Below, piece after piece: positions 6,406 through 13,639 of a stretch of DNA of 14,954 bases. The translations under genes and the position numbers were made by a program. This DNA comes from Clostridiales bacterium UBA6330 (GTDB lineage Bacteria > Bacillota > Clostridia > Oscillospirales > CAG-272): positions 1 to 14,954 of the forward strand of contig DJSQ01000097.1 of the NCBI GenBank assembly GCA_002438075.1, in the 5' to 3' direction. The notes beneath the pieces were generated by a model. The model was given only the letters and a program-made list of their open reading frames with translations. It was not told where the DNA came from and ran no database searches. How positions within the stretch are numbered: position 1 is the first letter of the stretch; the number at the start of each line of letters is the position of its first letter.

Positions 6406-8460
6406 ATGGCTAAGATCGAAACAAAGAACATCAGAAACATTGCCTTGCTCGGGCATGGCGGAAGCGGAAAGACCTCCCTCGCGGAGGCAATGCTCTACCT
6501 GACGGGGGAAACCGACCGACTCGGTACCGTAACCGCAGGCAATACGGTCTGTGATTATGACGCGGAGGAAATTTCAAGAAAGATTTCGATCTCGGCAACG
6601 CTTGCGCCGATGATGTGGAAGGATATCAAAATCAATGTCATCGACACGCCCGGGTATCTGGATTTTGCGGGCGAGGTCGTGCAGGCGCTCCGTGTTGCCG
6701 ACAGCGCAATCATCGTGGTGGACGGCAAGGCGGGCATCGAGGTCGGGACCGAGCTGGCGTGGGATTCCGTCACGGCGGCGCATCTGCCCCGCGCGTTCTT
6801 CATCAATAAATTCGACGACAATGAGGCGCGGTTCGGTCGCGTGCTGGATTCGCTCCACGAGACCTTCGGTAAGAACGTCTGCCCGCTGACCATTCCGATG
6901 GTGCGCGGCGGCGAGGTGGTCGGCGCGATTGACCTGATTGATCAGACCGCGCACGTCTTTGACGCGAACGGTCGCCACAGTGTGGAAATGATTCCCGATG
7001 AGTCCAAGGAAGCTGCCGCGAAGTACCGCGATATGCTGATGGAAGCGGTCGCAAGCACCAACGAGGAGCTGATGATGAAGTACTTCGACGGCGAGGAAAT
7101 CTCGCACATGGAGGCGGTCAACGCCGTCCACGAGGGCATCATTCACGGCGAAATCGTGCCCGTGTTCTGCGGCGCGGCAACCAAGCTGTGGGGCGTTTGG
7201 ACCATGCTCGATAAGATTACCGAATCCTTCCCGCGCCACACCGCCAAGAAGCAGGAAACGCTGGCGGACGGCGAGAAGATTGATATCGTTCCCGAGGGAG
7301 AGCCCGCAATCTTCGTGTTCAAAACGGTTGCGGACCCGTTTGTGGGAAAAATGTCCTTCTTCAAGGTGATGAACGGCAGTGTCCGCCGCGATATGACCCT
7401 GCGCAACAACACCACGGGGGACAACGAAAAGCTGGCGCACATCTACACCCTGCGCGGCAAGAAGCAGACCGAGGTTGAGGAGCTTGCCTGCGGAGACATC
7501 GGCATGGTGGCAAAGCTGAACAACACGAACACCAACGATACGCTGACATGGAACAAGGCATTTGAATACCGCAAAATCGTGTTCCCGAAGCCGTATTACG
7601 TCAAGGGCATGACCCCCGCGTCCAAGGGCGATGAGGGCAAGATCTCCCAGAGCATTGCAAAGATGGTCGAGGAGGATTACACCCTGCGGTTTGAGAACAA
7701 CCCCGAAACCAAGCAGCTTTTGATTTACGGGCTGGGGGAGGTCCATCTGGCGGTCCTTGCCGCACGCCTGAAGAGCCGCTTCGGGCTGAATATCAAATAC
7801 GATACCCCGAAGATTGCCTACCGCGAGAAGATTACGAAGTCGGTTGACGTGGAGGGCAAGCACAAGAAGCAGAACGGCGGCTCGGGACAGTACGGGCACG
7901 TCAAGATGCGGTTCGCTCCGGGCGAGGAGGAGGGACTGACCTTCACCGTCTCGGTTGTCGGCGGAACCGTGCCGAAGAACTTCTATCCCGCAGTGGAAAA
8001 GGGCATTCAGGAGGCAATGCAGAAGGGCATTGCGGGCTTCCCGATGACGCACCTTGCGGCGGACCTCTACGACGGCTCCTATCACGCGGTCGACTCGGAC
8101 GAAATTTCCTTCAAAACGGCGGCTTCTCTGGCATATAAGAAGATGCTGGAGCAGGCGGGTCCCGTGATTCTGGAGCCCGTGGGTGACCTGCGGGTGACGG
8201 TTCCCGACGGACTGGTGGGCGATGTGATGGGAGACCTGAACAAGCGCCGCGGCAGTGTTATGGGCATGGAGCCTGCGGCACATAAGGGCTATACCACCAT
8301 TCAGGCAATCGCGCCGAAGGTGGAGCTGTTGGACTACCCGATCACCCTGCGCGCCATGACGCAGGGGAGAGGCTCGTTTGACTTTGCGGTAACAGGCTAC
8401 GACATCGTTCCCGCCAACCTCGCCGCGAAAATCATCGAGGAGAATAAACAGCAGGGCTGA
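6406..8460 (+). CDS. fusA: Elongation factor G-like translational GTPase (EF-G2 type)
   Basis: A 684-residue, five-domain translation GTPase acting on the ribosome. AAAGGG at 6393-6398 precedes ATG 6406 by 7 nt. The G domain shows GHGGSGKT (P-loop, 16-23), DTPG (80-83) and NKFD (134-137). The switch I region reads RKISIS (58-63) where canonical EF-G has RGITI, so the invariant Thr is replaced by Ser. The GHGGSGKT loop and this switch variant are typical of the EF-G2-like subfamily and not of the EF-G found in the str operon. Domains II-V follow (GQYGHVKMRFAPG in domain IV). It has its own promoter and terminator and no rpsG/rpsL/tuf neighbours, consistent with a second EF-G paralogue. The role of EF-G2 proteins is poorly known: translocation, ribosome recycling or stress-specific function are possible. 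If the genome has no other fusA this would be the housekeeping copy. Confidence 0.92.
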   Translation: MAKIETKNIRNIALLGHGGSGKTSLAEAMLYLTGETDRLGTVTAGNTVCDYDAEEISRKISISATLAPMMWKDIKINVIDTPGYLDFAGEVVQALRVADSAIIVVDGKAGIEVGTELAWDSVTAAHLPRAFFINKFDDNEARFGRVLDSLHETFGKNVCPLTIPMVRGGEVVGAIDLIDQTAHVFDANGRHSVEMIPDESKEAAAKYRDMLMEAVASTNEELMMKYFDGEEISHMEAVNAVHEGIIHGEIVPVFCGAATKLWGVWTMLDKITESFPRHTAKKQETLADGEKIDIVPEGEPAIFVFKTVADPFVGKMSFFKVMNGSVRRDMTLRNNTTGDNEKLAHIYTLRGKKQTEVEELACGDIGMVAKLNNTNTNDTLTWNKAFEYRKIVFPKPYYVKGMTPASKGDEGKISQSIAKMVEEDYTLRFENNPETKQLLIYGLGEVHLAVLAARLKSRFGLNIKYDTPKIAYREKITKSVDVEGKHKKQNGGSGQYGHVKMRFAPGEEEGLTFTVSVVGGTVPKNFYPAVEKGIQEAMQKGIAGFPMTHLAADLYDGSYHAVDSDEISFKTAASLAYKKMLEQAGPVILEPVGDLRVTVPDGLVGDVMGDLNKRRGSVMGMEPAAHKGYTTIQAIAPKVELLDYPITLRAMTQGRGSFDFAVTGYDIVPANLAAKIIEENKQQG

Positions 8461-8469
8461 TTCCGATAG

Positions 8470-8505
8470 AAAAAGGCGCACGGGCAATTGCCTGTGCGCC
8501 TTTTT
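8470..8505. terminator. Bidirectional Rho-independent terminator between convergent genes
   Basis: Positions 8470-8485 pair with 8490-8505 (16 pairs including one G-T) around an AATT loop. A run of five A precedes and five T follows the GC core, so it can stop transcription from both the EF-G-like gene (plus) and the nucleoside hydrolase (minus), whose stop codon overlaps its last bases at 8505-8507. Confidence 0.93.
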
Positions 8506-9425
8506 CAGCCTTCGCATAAGGTATCGGTCAGAAAATCCAGCATACGGTCCCTGTCGCTCCATTCGATTGCGACCTTTACGGGAATTCCCGTATCGGAGAC
8601 CCTTGTCAGCCCCTTTTCGGCAATCTCCAAGCGGTAGGTCCGCGTGACCAGCCCCTCGTTGGTGATTGCAAGATAGACGTGGAGCGCATCGCAAAGCTCG
8701 GAGGTGCGGTCGCGGGGCTTGTCCCGCCAAAGCGGGTAGCTGTCAGCCCAGATATCAAAGTTTTCGAGAATCGCACGGACGGGCGCGCTTGTGTCGCGGC
8801 AACGGCGGATTCGCTCCAGCCGCTCCCCGTCCAGCACCACGTCAAAAAAGGTGTCAATGGGGGAGATGAGCAGATGCGGATAGCCCGCAAGCACGACCTT
8901 TGCCGCCTCCACGTCCTGATGCACATTATATTCGGCGCAGGGCGCGGGACCGAAATAGCCGCGGAACAGCCCGCCGAAAATCGAAATGACGCGCACCTTT
9001 TCCGCAATGCACGGATCGCGGCGGAGCGCCTCGGCAAGATTGGTGCAGGGACCCATGCCGAGAATGGTGACGGTTTCCGTGCATTCGTGGATGACCTCCA
9101 GCATTCTCGCCACGCCGTCCCCGTAAATTTTGCCGCCGTAGGAGGAGAGGTCATAATCCGCCACCCATGCGCCCTGATATCGCGCAGGCTCGGGACCGCT
9201 TTTTCCAAGCCCGATGTCAATCGGAGCCTTTCCGCAGACCTGCACCAGCTTGGCAATCAGCTTGGCGGAATAAATCGGGTCGCCGAGCACGGTTGTTACC
9301 AAGCGGATGTCCAGTTCATCGCGCAAAAGCGCAAAGACCAGCGCCCAAGTGTCGTCAATATCGTTTCCGATGTCCGTATCGAGAATGACGGGAATCCGTT
9401 TCCCGACAAATTGTCCGCGTTCCAT
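8505..9425 (-). CDS. Inosine/uridine-preferring nucleoside hydrolase family protein
   Basis: A 306-residue protein read on the minus strand from ATG at 9425-9423. GAGG lies about 6 nt upstream, and the frame-open extension to 9563 would run through the promoter, so this start is preferred. The family cleaves the N-glycosidic bond of ribonucleosides to a free base and ribose, for nucleoside salvage. The calcium-binding signature is present as DTDIGNDIDD (16-25), followed by TWALVFALL. Further family features are GMGPCTNLAEAL, which resembles the G-P-hT-N-L-A segment, a glycine-rich SIFGGLF, the EYNVHQDVEAAKVV block, and CDALHVYLA near the C-terminus where the fourth Ca ligand Asp is expected. 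Cytoplasmic: no signal peptide. It converges with the EF-G-like gene and is divergent from the transporter operon. Substrate base specificity cannot be told from sequence. Confidence 0.9.
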   Translation of the reverse strand: MERGQFVGKRIPVILDTDIGNDIDDTWALVFALLRDELDIRLVTTVLGDPIYSAKLIAKLVQVCGKAPIDIGLGKSGPEPARYQGAWVADYDLSSYGGKIYGDGVARMLEVIHECTETVTILGMGPCTNLAEALRRDPCIAEKVRVISIFGGLFRGYFGPAPCAEYNVHQDVEAAKVVLAGYPHLLISPIDTFFDVVLDGERLERIRRCRDTSAPVRAILENFDIWADSYPLWRDKPRDRTSELCDALHVYLAITNEGLVTRTYRLEIAEKGLTRVSDTGIPVKVAIEWSDRDRMLDFLTDTLCEG

Positions 9426-9454
9426 ACAATACCTCGACTTCTTTATTTTGTGAT

Positions 9455-9483
9455 AGTATAGCATACTTTCGCGCGTTTTGCAA
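9455..9483 (-). promoter_or_regulatory. Sigma-A promoter of the nucleoside hydrolase gene
   Basis: On the minus strand the -35 is TTGCAA (9483-9478) and the -10 is TATACT (9460-9455), with a 17-bp spacer and an extended -10 TGC. The start codon is about 30 nt from the -10, so the leader is short. Confidence 0.85.
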
Positions 9484-9597
9484 GTCCTTTTGCGCCTCTG
9501 CGGAAAAGTGTCCGCGAAATGTAATGAAAAAGAAAGGAACCGTAATGGTTCAAAAATGAACAAATGGAAAACTTTTTAGTCTGCCGCTAACTTTTGC

Positions 9598-9626
9598 TTG
9601 ACAAATTCTTCCCGACTGTGTATAAT
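9598..9626 (+). promoter_or_regulatory. Consensus sigma-A promoter of the dtxR-like/ABC transporter operon
   Basis: TTGACA (9598-9603), a 17-bp spacer and TATAAT (9621-9626) match the sigma-A consensus at all twelve positions. Transcription should begin near 9633, at the edge of the GGTTC-5-GAACC palindrome, giving a leader of about 145 nt that contains the two larger palindromes. A perfect promoter implies that repression is needed to keep the operon off. Confidence 0.93.
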
Positions 9627-9632
9627 ACACTT

Positions 9633-9647
9633 GGTTCTACCGGAACC
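9633..9647. promoter_or_regulatory. GGTTC-5-GAACC palindrome at the predicted transcription start
   Basis: A 5-bp inverted repeat with a 5-nt centre, lying right at the expected +1 of the operon. The inverse arrangement (GAACC-5-GGTTC) occurs at 9537-9551, upstream of the promoter. It could be a second operator or a leader hairpin; the short arms make this uncertain. Confidence 0.4.
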
Positions 9648-9664
9648 GATTTTTTTCGGGAATC

Positions 9665-9682
9665 GGTTAGCCTCGGCTAACC
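9665..9682. promoter_or_regulatory. Palindromic operator candidate 1 (GGTTAGCC-TC-GGCTAACC)
   Basis: A perfect 8-bp inverted repeat around TC, about 33-50 nt downstream of the predicted transcription start. The half-site GGTTAG/CTAACC is also found in DtxR/IdeR iron boxes, but here six bases separate the halves where the classical iron box has one. Its first 17 bases are the exact reverse complement of 9724-9740. Confidence 0.7.
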
Positions 9683-9723
9683 AAATGCCGTGAAAAAGGT
9701 CGATTCATTCTTTTTACCAATCA

Positions 9724-9739
9724 GTTAGCCGAGGCTAAC
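9724..9739. promoter_or_regulatory. Palindromic operator candidate 2 (GTTAGCC-GA-GGCTAAC)
   Basis: A perfect 7-bp inverted repeat around GA, 37 bp before the regulator's start codon. With flanks, 9719-9743 and 9661-9685 are 25-bp direct repeats with three mismatches, 58 bp apart. Autoregulation by the DtxR-like product of the next gene is the simplest reading. Confidence 0.7.
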
Positions 9740-9776
9740 CAAAAAGCGGAACCGAATTCTTTTGTGAGGTGATGGT

Positions 9777-10154
9777 ATGAGTTCATCGGAGCTGCGGTAT
9801 CTGATTGCGGCGAACACGCTTGCGGCAAACGGCGCGGCGGTCAAGCAAAAGGACATTGCCGCCAAATTGGGCGTGTCCAAGGTTAGCGCTTACAATGCGG
9901 TAGAGCGTCTGCGGGACAAGGGGTACATCGAAAAGACCGAGCGCCTTGTCACGCTGACCGAGGAGGGCTTGCGGATTCTCGGGGAATACCTGACGATTAT
10001 CCGCTTTATCTCCACGCACCTGTCCCTGCATTGCGGGACCTCGCCCGAGCAGGCGTATGAGGATGCCCTGAATGTCAGCTGTGCGTTCTCGGATGCCACG
10101 CGCAACGGGGTGGCGAATTTCATCCGCTCGGGAATGGGCAGAGGTGTGTCATGA
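9777..10154 (+). CDS. Small DtxR/MntR-family winged-helix regulator lacking the usual metal ligands
   Basis: A 125-residue protein with GAGG at 9766-9769, 7 nt before ATG 9777. Residues 23-60 form a winged helix-turn-helix (QKDIAAKLGVSKVSAYNAVERL, KGYIE, then VTLTEEG), followed by a dimerisation-like helical part up to about 118; there is no SH3-like domain, as in MntR. Aligning by eye with MntR/DtxR, the ligand positions are changed: the conserved His after LTxxG is Ile75, and the C/E-x-x-E-H motif is LNVSC (98-102), keeping only Cys102. The N-terminal Asp/Glu ligands also seem absent. Cys86 and Cys102, with His81 and His85, remain as possible sensing residues. It heads the transporter operon behind a consensus promoter and palindromes, so it is likely an autoregulator. 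The ligand may not be Fe or Mn. Fold assignment is fairly sure, sensing is open. Confidence 0.85.
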   Translation: MSSSELRYLIAANTLAANGAAVKQKDIAAKLGVSKVSAYNAVERLRDKGYIEKTERLVTLTEEGLRILGEYLTIIRFISTHLSLHCGTSPEQAYEDALNVSCAFSDATRNGVANFIRSGMGRGVS

Positions 10155-10219
10155 CGGGACCTTCCATTCTGCGGGAAACGAACAAGCGAAAGGAAAGAGA
10201 GGAACGGAAAGGTGATTGA
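10151..10219 (+). CDS. Possible 22-residue coupling ORF between regulator and ABC transporter
   Basis: ATG 10151 overlaps the regulator's TGA (ATGA), has AGAGG 6 nt upstream (10140-10144), and ends with TGA 10217-10219, which overlaps the GTG start of the transporter (10212) by 8 nt. The peptide MTGPSILRETNKRKEREERK is basic and followed by GD. No family is known to me. It may serve only to carry ribosomes to the next start, or it may be chance. Confidence 0.3.
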   Translation: MTGPSILRETNKRKEREERKGD

Positions 10220-11939
10220 CAAGGCGTTGTTCCGTCTGATCGGTTCAAACCGAAAATATATTTTCATTGCCGTGGCGTTGCAGGCGTTGGGGCTGGTTGC
10301 AAACGTCTCGGTAACGGGCTGTGTCTGCTATGCGGTGTGGCTCCTCACACAGGGGGCGGAGGCGGGGCGGTATCTCCTGCCGCTGATCGGCGCGGCGGTT
10401 GCCGTTTCGGTGCGGTATCTCTGCTCGCGGCTGACGGGGGATGTCAAGGACAGGCTTGGCAGGTCGGTGAAGAAGGACCTGCGCGAGCGGGTTTATAACA
10501 AGCTCGTGACCCTCGGCGTGAAGAACGCGGACGGCATGAGCATGGCGGGGCTGACGCAGATGTCGGTAGAGGGCGTGGAGCAATTGGACCTCTACTATTC
10601 CTCCTATCTGCCGCAGTTCTTCTTTGCAATGCTGGCTCCCGTGCTCCTGTTTGGCATCTGTGTCGGGATTGACCGGCGGACCGCGCTCCTGCTGCTTGCC
10701 TGCGTGCCGCTGATTCCGCTCTCGATTGTTGCGGTCAGCAAATACGCAAAGAAGATTTTCGCCAAGTATTGGGGGAAGTACACCTCAATGGGCGATACCT
10801 TCCTTGACAGCGTGCAGGGGCTCAGGGAGCTGAAGCTCTTCCGTGCGGACGCGGCACAGCACAAAAAGCTGAACGAGAGCGCCGAGGAATTCCGCGAAAT
10901 CACAATGAAGGTGCTGGTCATGCAGCTTGCCAGCACGACAATTATGGACCTGGTTGCCTACGGCGGTGCGGGCGCGGGAATTGCGCTGGCGGTCAGCGGC
11001 GCGGCATTCCGCGGGCTGGACCCCATTGCGGCGCTCTTCCTGTGCCTTGTGGCGGTGGAATTCTTCCTGCCGCTTCGGGCGTTCGGCTCGGCGTTCCACG
11101 TTGCCATGAACGGTGCGAGCGCGGGAAAGAAGATTATCACGCTTCTGAACACGCCCGACCCCGAATGGGGGACGGAAACGGTTGAGGACACGGAAATGCG
11201 CCTGCGCGATGTGACCTTCTCCTATGACGGCGAGCGGGAGGTCCTGCGGCACGTGAGCATGGATTTCCCCGCAGTTGGCATGACGGCAATCGTGGGCTCT
11301 TCGGGCTGCGGCAAATCCACCGTGGTGAATCTGCTCATCGGCGCGAACCGTCCCGCCTCGGGCGAGGTGACGGTTGGCGGTAAGCCGCTGTCGGCACTGT
11401 CACGCGAGAGCCTGTATGCGCGGCTCGGGGTGGTCAGCTACAATACCTATCTGTTCAACGAGAGCGTGCGCGACAACTTTCGCCTTGCCAAGCGGGACGT
11501 GACCGATGCGGAAATCCTTTCGGCGCTGGAGCAGGTCAATCTGCGGCGCTTTGTGGAGGAAAACGGCGGGCTTGACAAGGTGATTACCGAGGATGCAAGC
11601 AATGTTTCGGGCGGTCAGAAGCAACGGCTGGCGCTGGCGGTTGCGCTGGTGGCGGGGAAGGACATCTACGTTTTTGACGAGGCAACGAGCAACATTGACG
11701 TGGAGAGCGAAGCCATCATCATGCGGCGCATCCGAAGGCTCGCCGAGCAAAAGAGCGTGGTGGTGATTTCCCATCGGCTGGAGAACGTGGTGCCCGCCGA
11801 CAGGATTTATTACATGGAGAACGGCGAGGTGCGGGAGAGCGGCACACACGCGGAGCTGATGGAAAAGCAGGGCGGCTACGCGCGGCTTTACACGGCGCAA
11901 AAGCGCTTGGAGGGGAATTTCGGGGAGGTGATTGCATGA
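10212..11939 (+). CDS. ABC transporter fused permease/ATPase subunit 1 (YbtP/IrtA/SiaD-like half transporter)
   Basis: The protein has 575 residues and starts at GTG 10212, with GAGAGG (10197-10202) 9 nt upstream. About six membrane segments lie in residues 16-300 (16-44, 53-72, 133-155, 158-180, 236-262, 268-290), followed by an ATPase domain: Walker A GSSGCGKS (362-369), signature VSGGQ (465-469), Walker B with Asp489-Glu490, and switch His521. The Q-loop position reads VVSYNTYLF, with Tyr410 where Gln is usual. It is expected to form a heterodimer with the next gene's product. Related pairs (YbtPQ, IrtAB, streptococcal SiaDE) have an exporter fold but import iron-siderophores or act in heme uptake under DtxR-family control. 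Its place after a DtxR-like gene supports an iron-, heme- or cofactor-related substrate. A drug or peptide exporter cannot be excluded. Confidence 0.88.
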   Translation: MIDKALFRLIGSNRKYIFIAVALQALGLVANVSVTGCVCYAVWLLTQGAEAGRYLLPLIGAAVAVSVRYLCSRLTGDVKDRLGRSVKKDLRERVYNKLVTLGVKNADGMSMAGLTQMSVEGVEQLDLYYSSYLPQFFFAMLAPVLLFGICVGIDRRTALLLLACVPLIPLSIVAVSKYAKKIFAKYWGKYTSMGDTFLDSVQGLRELKLFRADAAQHKKLNESAEEFREITMKVLVMQLASTTIMDLVAYGGAGAGIALAVSGAAFRGLDPIAALFLCLVAVEFFLPLRAFGSAFHVAMNGASAGKKIITLLNTPDPEWGTETVEDTEMRLRDVTFSYDGEREVLRHVSMDFPAVGMTAIVGSSGCGKSTVVNLLIGANRPASGEVTVGGKPLSALSRESLYARLGVVSYNTYLFNESVRDNFRLAKRDVTDAEILSALEQVNLRRFVEENGGLDKVITEDASNVSGGQKQRLALAVALVAGKDIYVFDEATSNIDVESEAIIMRRIRRLAEQKSVVVISHRLENVVPADRIYYMENGEVRESGTHAELMEKQGGYARLYTAQKRLEGNFGEVIA

Positions 11940-13639
11940 GGCGCAAAACGAACAAGCAAAAGCCGCTTCGGGAGAACGGCGCAAAAATCATGGCAAGCCT
12001 GATTTTGCTGTTGGGCAGTCTTTCCTACATCATGCTGTTGGCGGTGCTGAACGGCAGTCTCGGATTCGTCTGTGCAATGGGCGTTACCGTTTCGGGCGCG
12101 GTCGGCGTTGCAAAGGCGCTTGGTGAGCCGATTGCGCTTTCCTACGGCGCCGTTATCGCCATCGCCGTCGGGTGCGGGGTTCTGCGCGGTATCCTGCGCT
12201 ATTTTGAGCAGTACAGCAACCATTATATCGCGTTCCGCCTGCTTGCGGTCCTGCGGGATAAGATTTTCGGCGCGCTCCGCAGACTTTGCCCCGCAAAGCT
12301 GGAGGGGCGGCAAAAGGGCGGCATCATCGCAATGATTACCTCGGATATTGAAACGCTGGAGGTCTTTTACGCACACACCATATCGCCGATTTGCATTGCG
12401 GTGCTGGTATCGGTTGCGGTGCTCCTGTTTGTCGGATTGGTTTCCTCGTGGTATCTCGCGCTTGCGGCGCTGGTCGGGTACCTGTTCATCGGCATTGTCG
12501 TGCCGCTGATTTCCTCGGGCAGGCTCAAGGAGAGCGGCGTGCGCTACCGCGCGGAGTTCTCCTCCTTCTCGGCGTATTTTCTTGACAGCATCAAGGGCAT
12601 CCGCGACATCGTGCTCAACAACGCGGGCGCGGAGCGGGAGACCGAGGTCAACCGCCGCTCGGATTCCATGCTGTGCGAGACGAAAAAAATGAAGCACAAC
12701 ATCACCCGTGCGGGCGCGGCAATCGAACTGGCGGTCTCGCTCTTCGTGCTTCTGACGCTGGCGGTCGGCATTCTGCTTGTGTCGCGGGGCGAATTGGGAA
12801 TCGGGCGCATGGTCATCGGCATGGTGACGGTGTTCTCGTCCTTCGGTCCCGTCATTGCGGTGGGGTCGCTCCCCGGGAACCTGACGCAGACCCTGGCAAG
12901 CGGCGACCGCGTGCTGAAGCTCTTGGCGGAAAAGCCCGCCGTGGAGGAGGTGACCGATGGGACGGATTTCGATTACAAAACGCTGGCGGTATCGGACCTC
13001 ACCTTCTCCTACGACGGTTCAAGCCGCGTGCTGGAGGACATCGGAATGCACGCGGAGAAGGGCGAGATTATCGGAATCGTCGGCGCGTCGGGGTGCGGCA
13101 AGTCCACGCTTCTCAAGCTGCTCCTGCGGTTTTGGGAAAAGGACAGGGGCAGAATTGCCTACAACGGCACCGACATCGACCGCATCAACACCGCGTCCCT
13201 TTTGGAGAACGTGACGATGGTCTCGCAAAGCACCTATCTGTTTGACGAGACGATTGAGGACAACCTGCGCATTGCAAAGCCGAACGCCACGCAGGAGGAG
13301 CTTGAGGCGGCGTGTCGGATGGCATCGGTGCATGATTTCATCCTGTCGCTACCGAATGGCTACGCAACGCGGGTCGGCGCGCTGGGGGACAACCTTTCGG
13401 CAGGGGAGAAGCAACGCATCGGTCTTGCCCGCGCCTTCCTGCGCGGGAGCGAGCTGATTCTGCTGGACGAGCCGACCAGCAATGTGGACAGCATCAACGA
13501 GGGCATCATTCTCGGCGCATTGAAGGAGCAGAAGCGGAAGAAGAGCATCATTCTGGTTTCGCACAGGGAATCGACTATGGCAATTGCCGATCGGATTTAC
13601 CGTGTGGAAAACGGACACATGACGGAGGGAAAGGCATGA
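11936..13639 (+). CDS. ABC transporter fused permease/ATPase subunit 2 (YbtQ/IrtB/SiaE-like half transporter)
   Basis: The protein has 567 residues. ATG 11936 overlaps the TGA of subunit 1 (ATGA), with GGAGG at 11924-11928 placed 7 nt before. A basic N-terminus (MRRKTNKQK) precedes about six membrane segments in residues 18-310. The ATPase domain has Walker A GASGCGKS (383-390), a canonical Q-loop (MVSQSTYLF), a variant signature LSAGEKQR (from 487), Walker B ILLDEP with Asp511-Glu512, and switch His543. Together with subunit 1 it forms the usual six-plus-six helix heterodimer. The two ATP sites would be unequal: one pairs subunit 1's Walker A and Tyr410 with LSAGE, the other is close to consensus. 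Its stop overlaps the start of the third transporter gene by ATGA, so all three are translationally coupled. Substrate and direction of transport are inferred only from context. Confidence 0.88.
   Translation: MRRKTNKQKPLRENGAKIMASLILLLGSLSYIMLLAVLNGSLGFVCAMGVTVSGAVGVAKALGEPIALSYGAVIAIAVGCGVLRGILRYFEQYSNHYIAFRLLAVLRDKIFGALRRLCPAKLEGRQKGGIIAMITSDIETLEVFYAHTISPICIAVLVSVAVLLFVGLVSSWYLALAALVGYLFIGIVVPLISSGRLKESGVRYRAEFSSFSAYFLDSIKGIRDIVLNNAGAERETEVNRRSDSMLCETKKMKHNITRAGAAIELAVSLFVLLTLAVGILLVSRGELGIGRMVIGMVTVFSSFGPVIAVGSLPGNLTQTLASGDRVLKLLAEKPAVEEVTDGTDFDYKTLAVSDLTFSYDGSSRVLEDIGMHAEKGEIIGIVGASGCGKSTLLKLLLRFWEKDRGRIAYNGTDIDRINTASLLENVTMVSQSTYLFDETIEDNLRIAKPNATQEELEAACRMASVHDFILSLPNGYATRVGALGDNLSAGEKQRIGLARAFLRGSELILLDEPTSNVDSINEGIILGALKEQKRKKSIILVSHRESTMAIADRIYRVENGHMTEGKA

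Larger units (their letters stand above)
9426..9776. other. Divergent intergenic regulatory region (351 bp)
   Basis: No gene is supported here. It contains the two back-to-back promoters, with -35 boxes 114 bp apart, and several palindromes: GAACC-5-GGTTC (9537-9551), GGTTC-5-GAACC (9633-9647), and two copies of a TTAGCC-2-GGCTAA site (9665-9682 and 9724-9739). GGAACCGA also recurs at 9642 and 9748, and a loose TTAG-7-CTAA lies at 9576-9590 just before the operon -35. The stretch between about 9490 and 9575 is A-rich, with no other recognisable element. Confidence 0.8.

Noticed and set aside
6574..8730. 718-codon open frame on the minus strand opposite the EF-G-like gene
   Set aside because: It is a shadow of GC-rich codon structure: the plus-strand gene is clearly EF-G, and this frame is rich in His, Arg and Leu with no recognisable domain.
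8679..9461. 260-codon plus-strand open frame opposite the nucleoside hydrolase
   Set aside because: The minus-strand frame has the IUNH calcium-binding signature and its own promoter, so the plus frame is a shadow.
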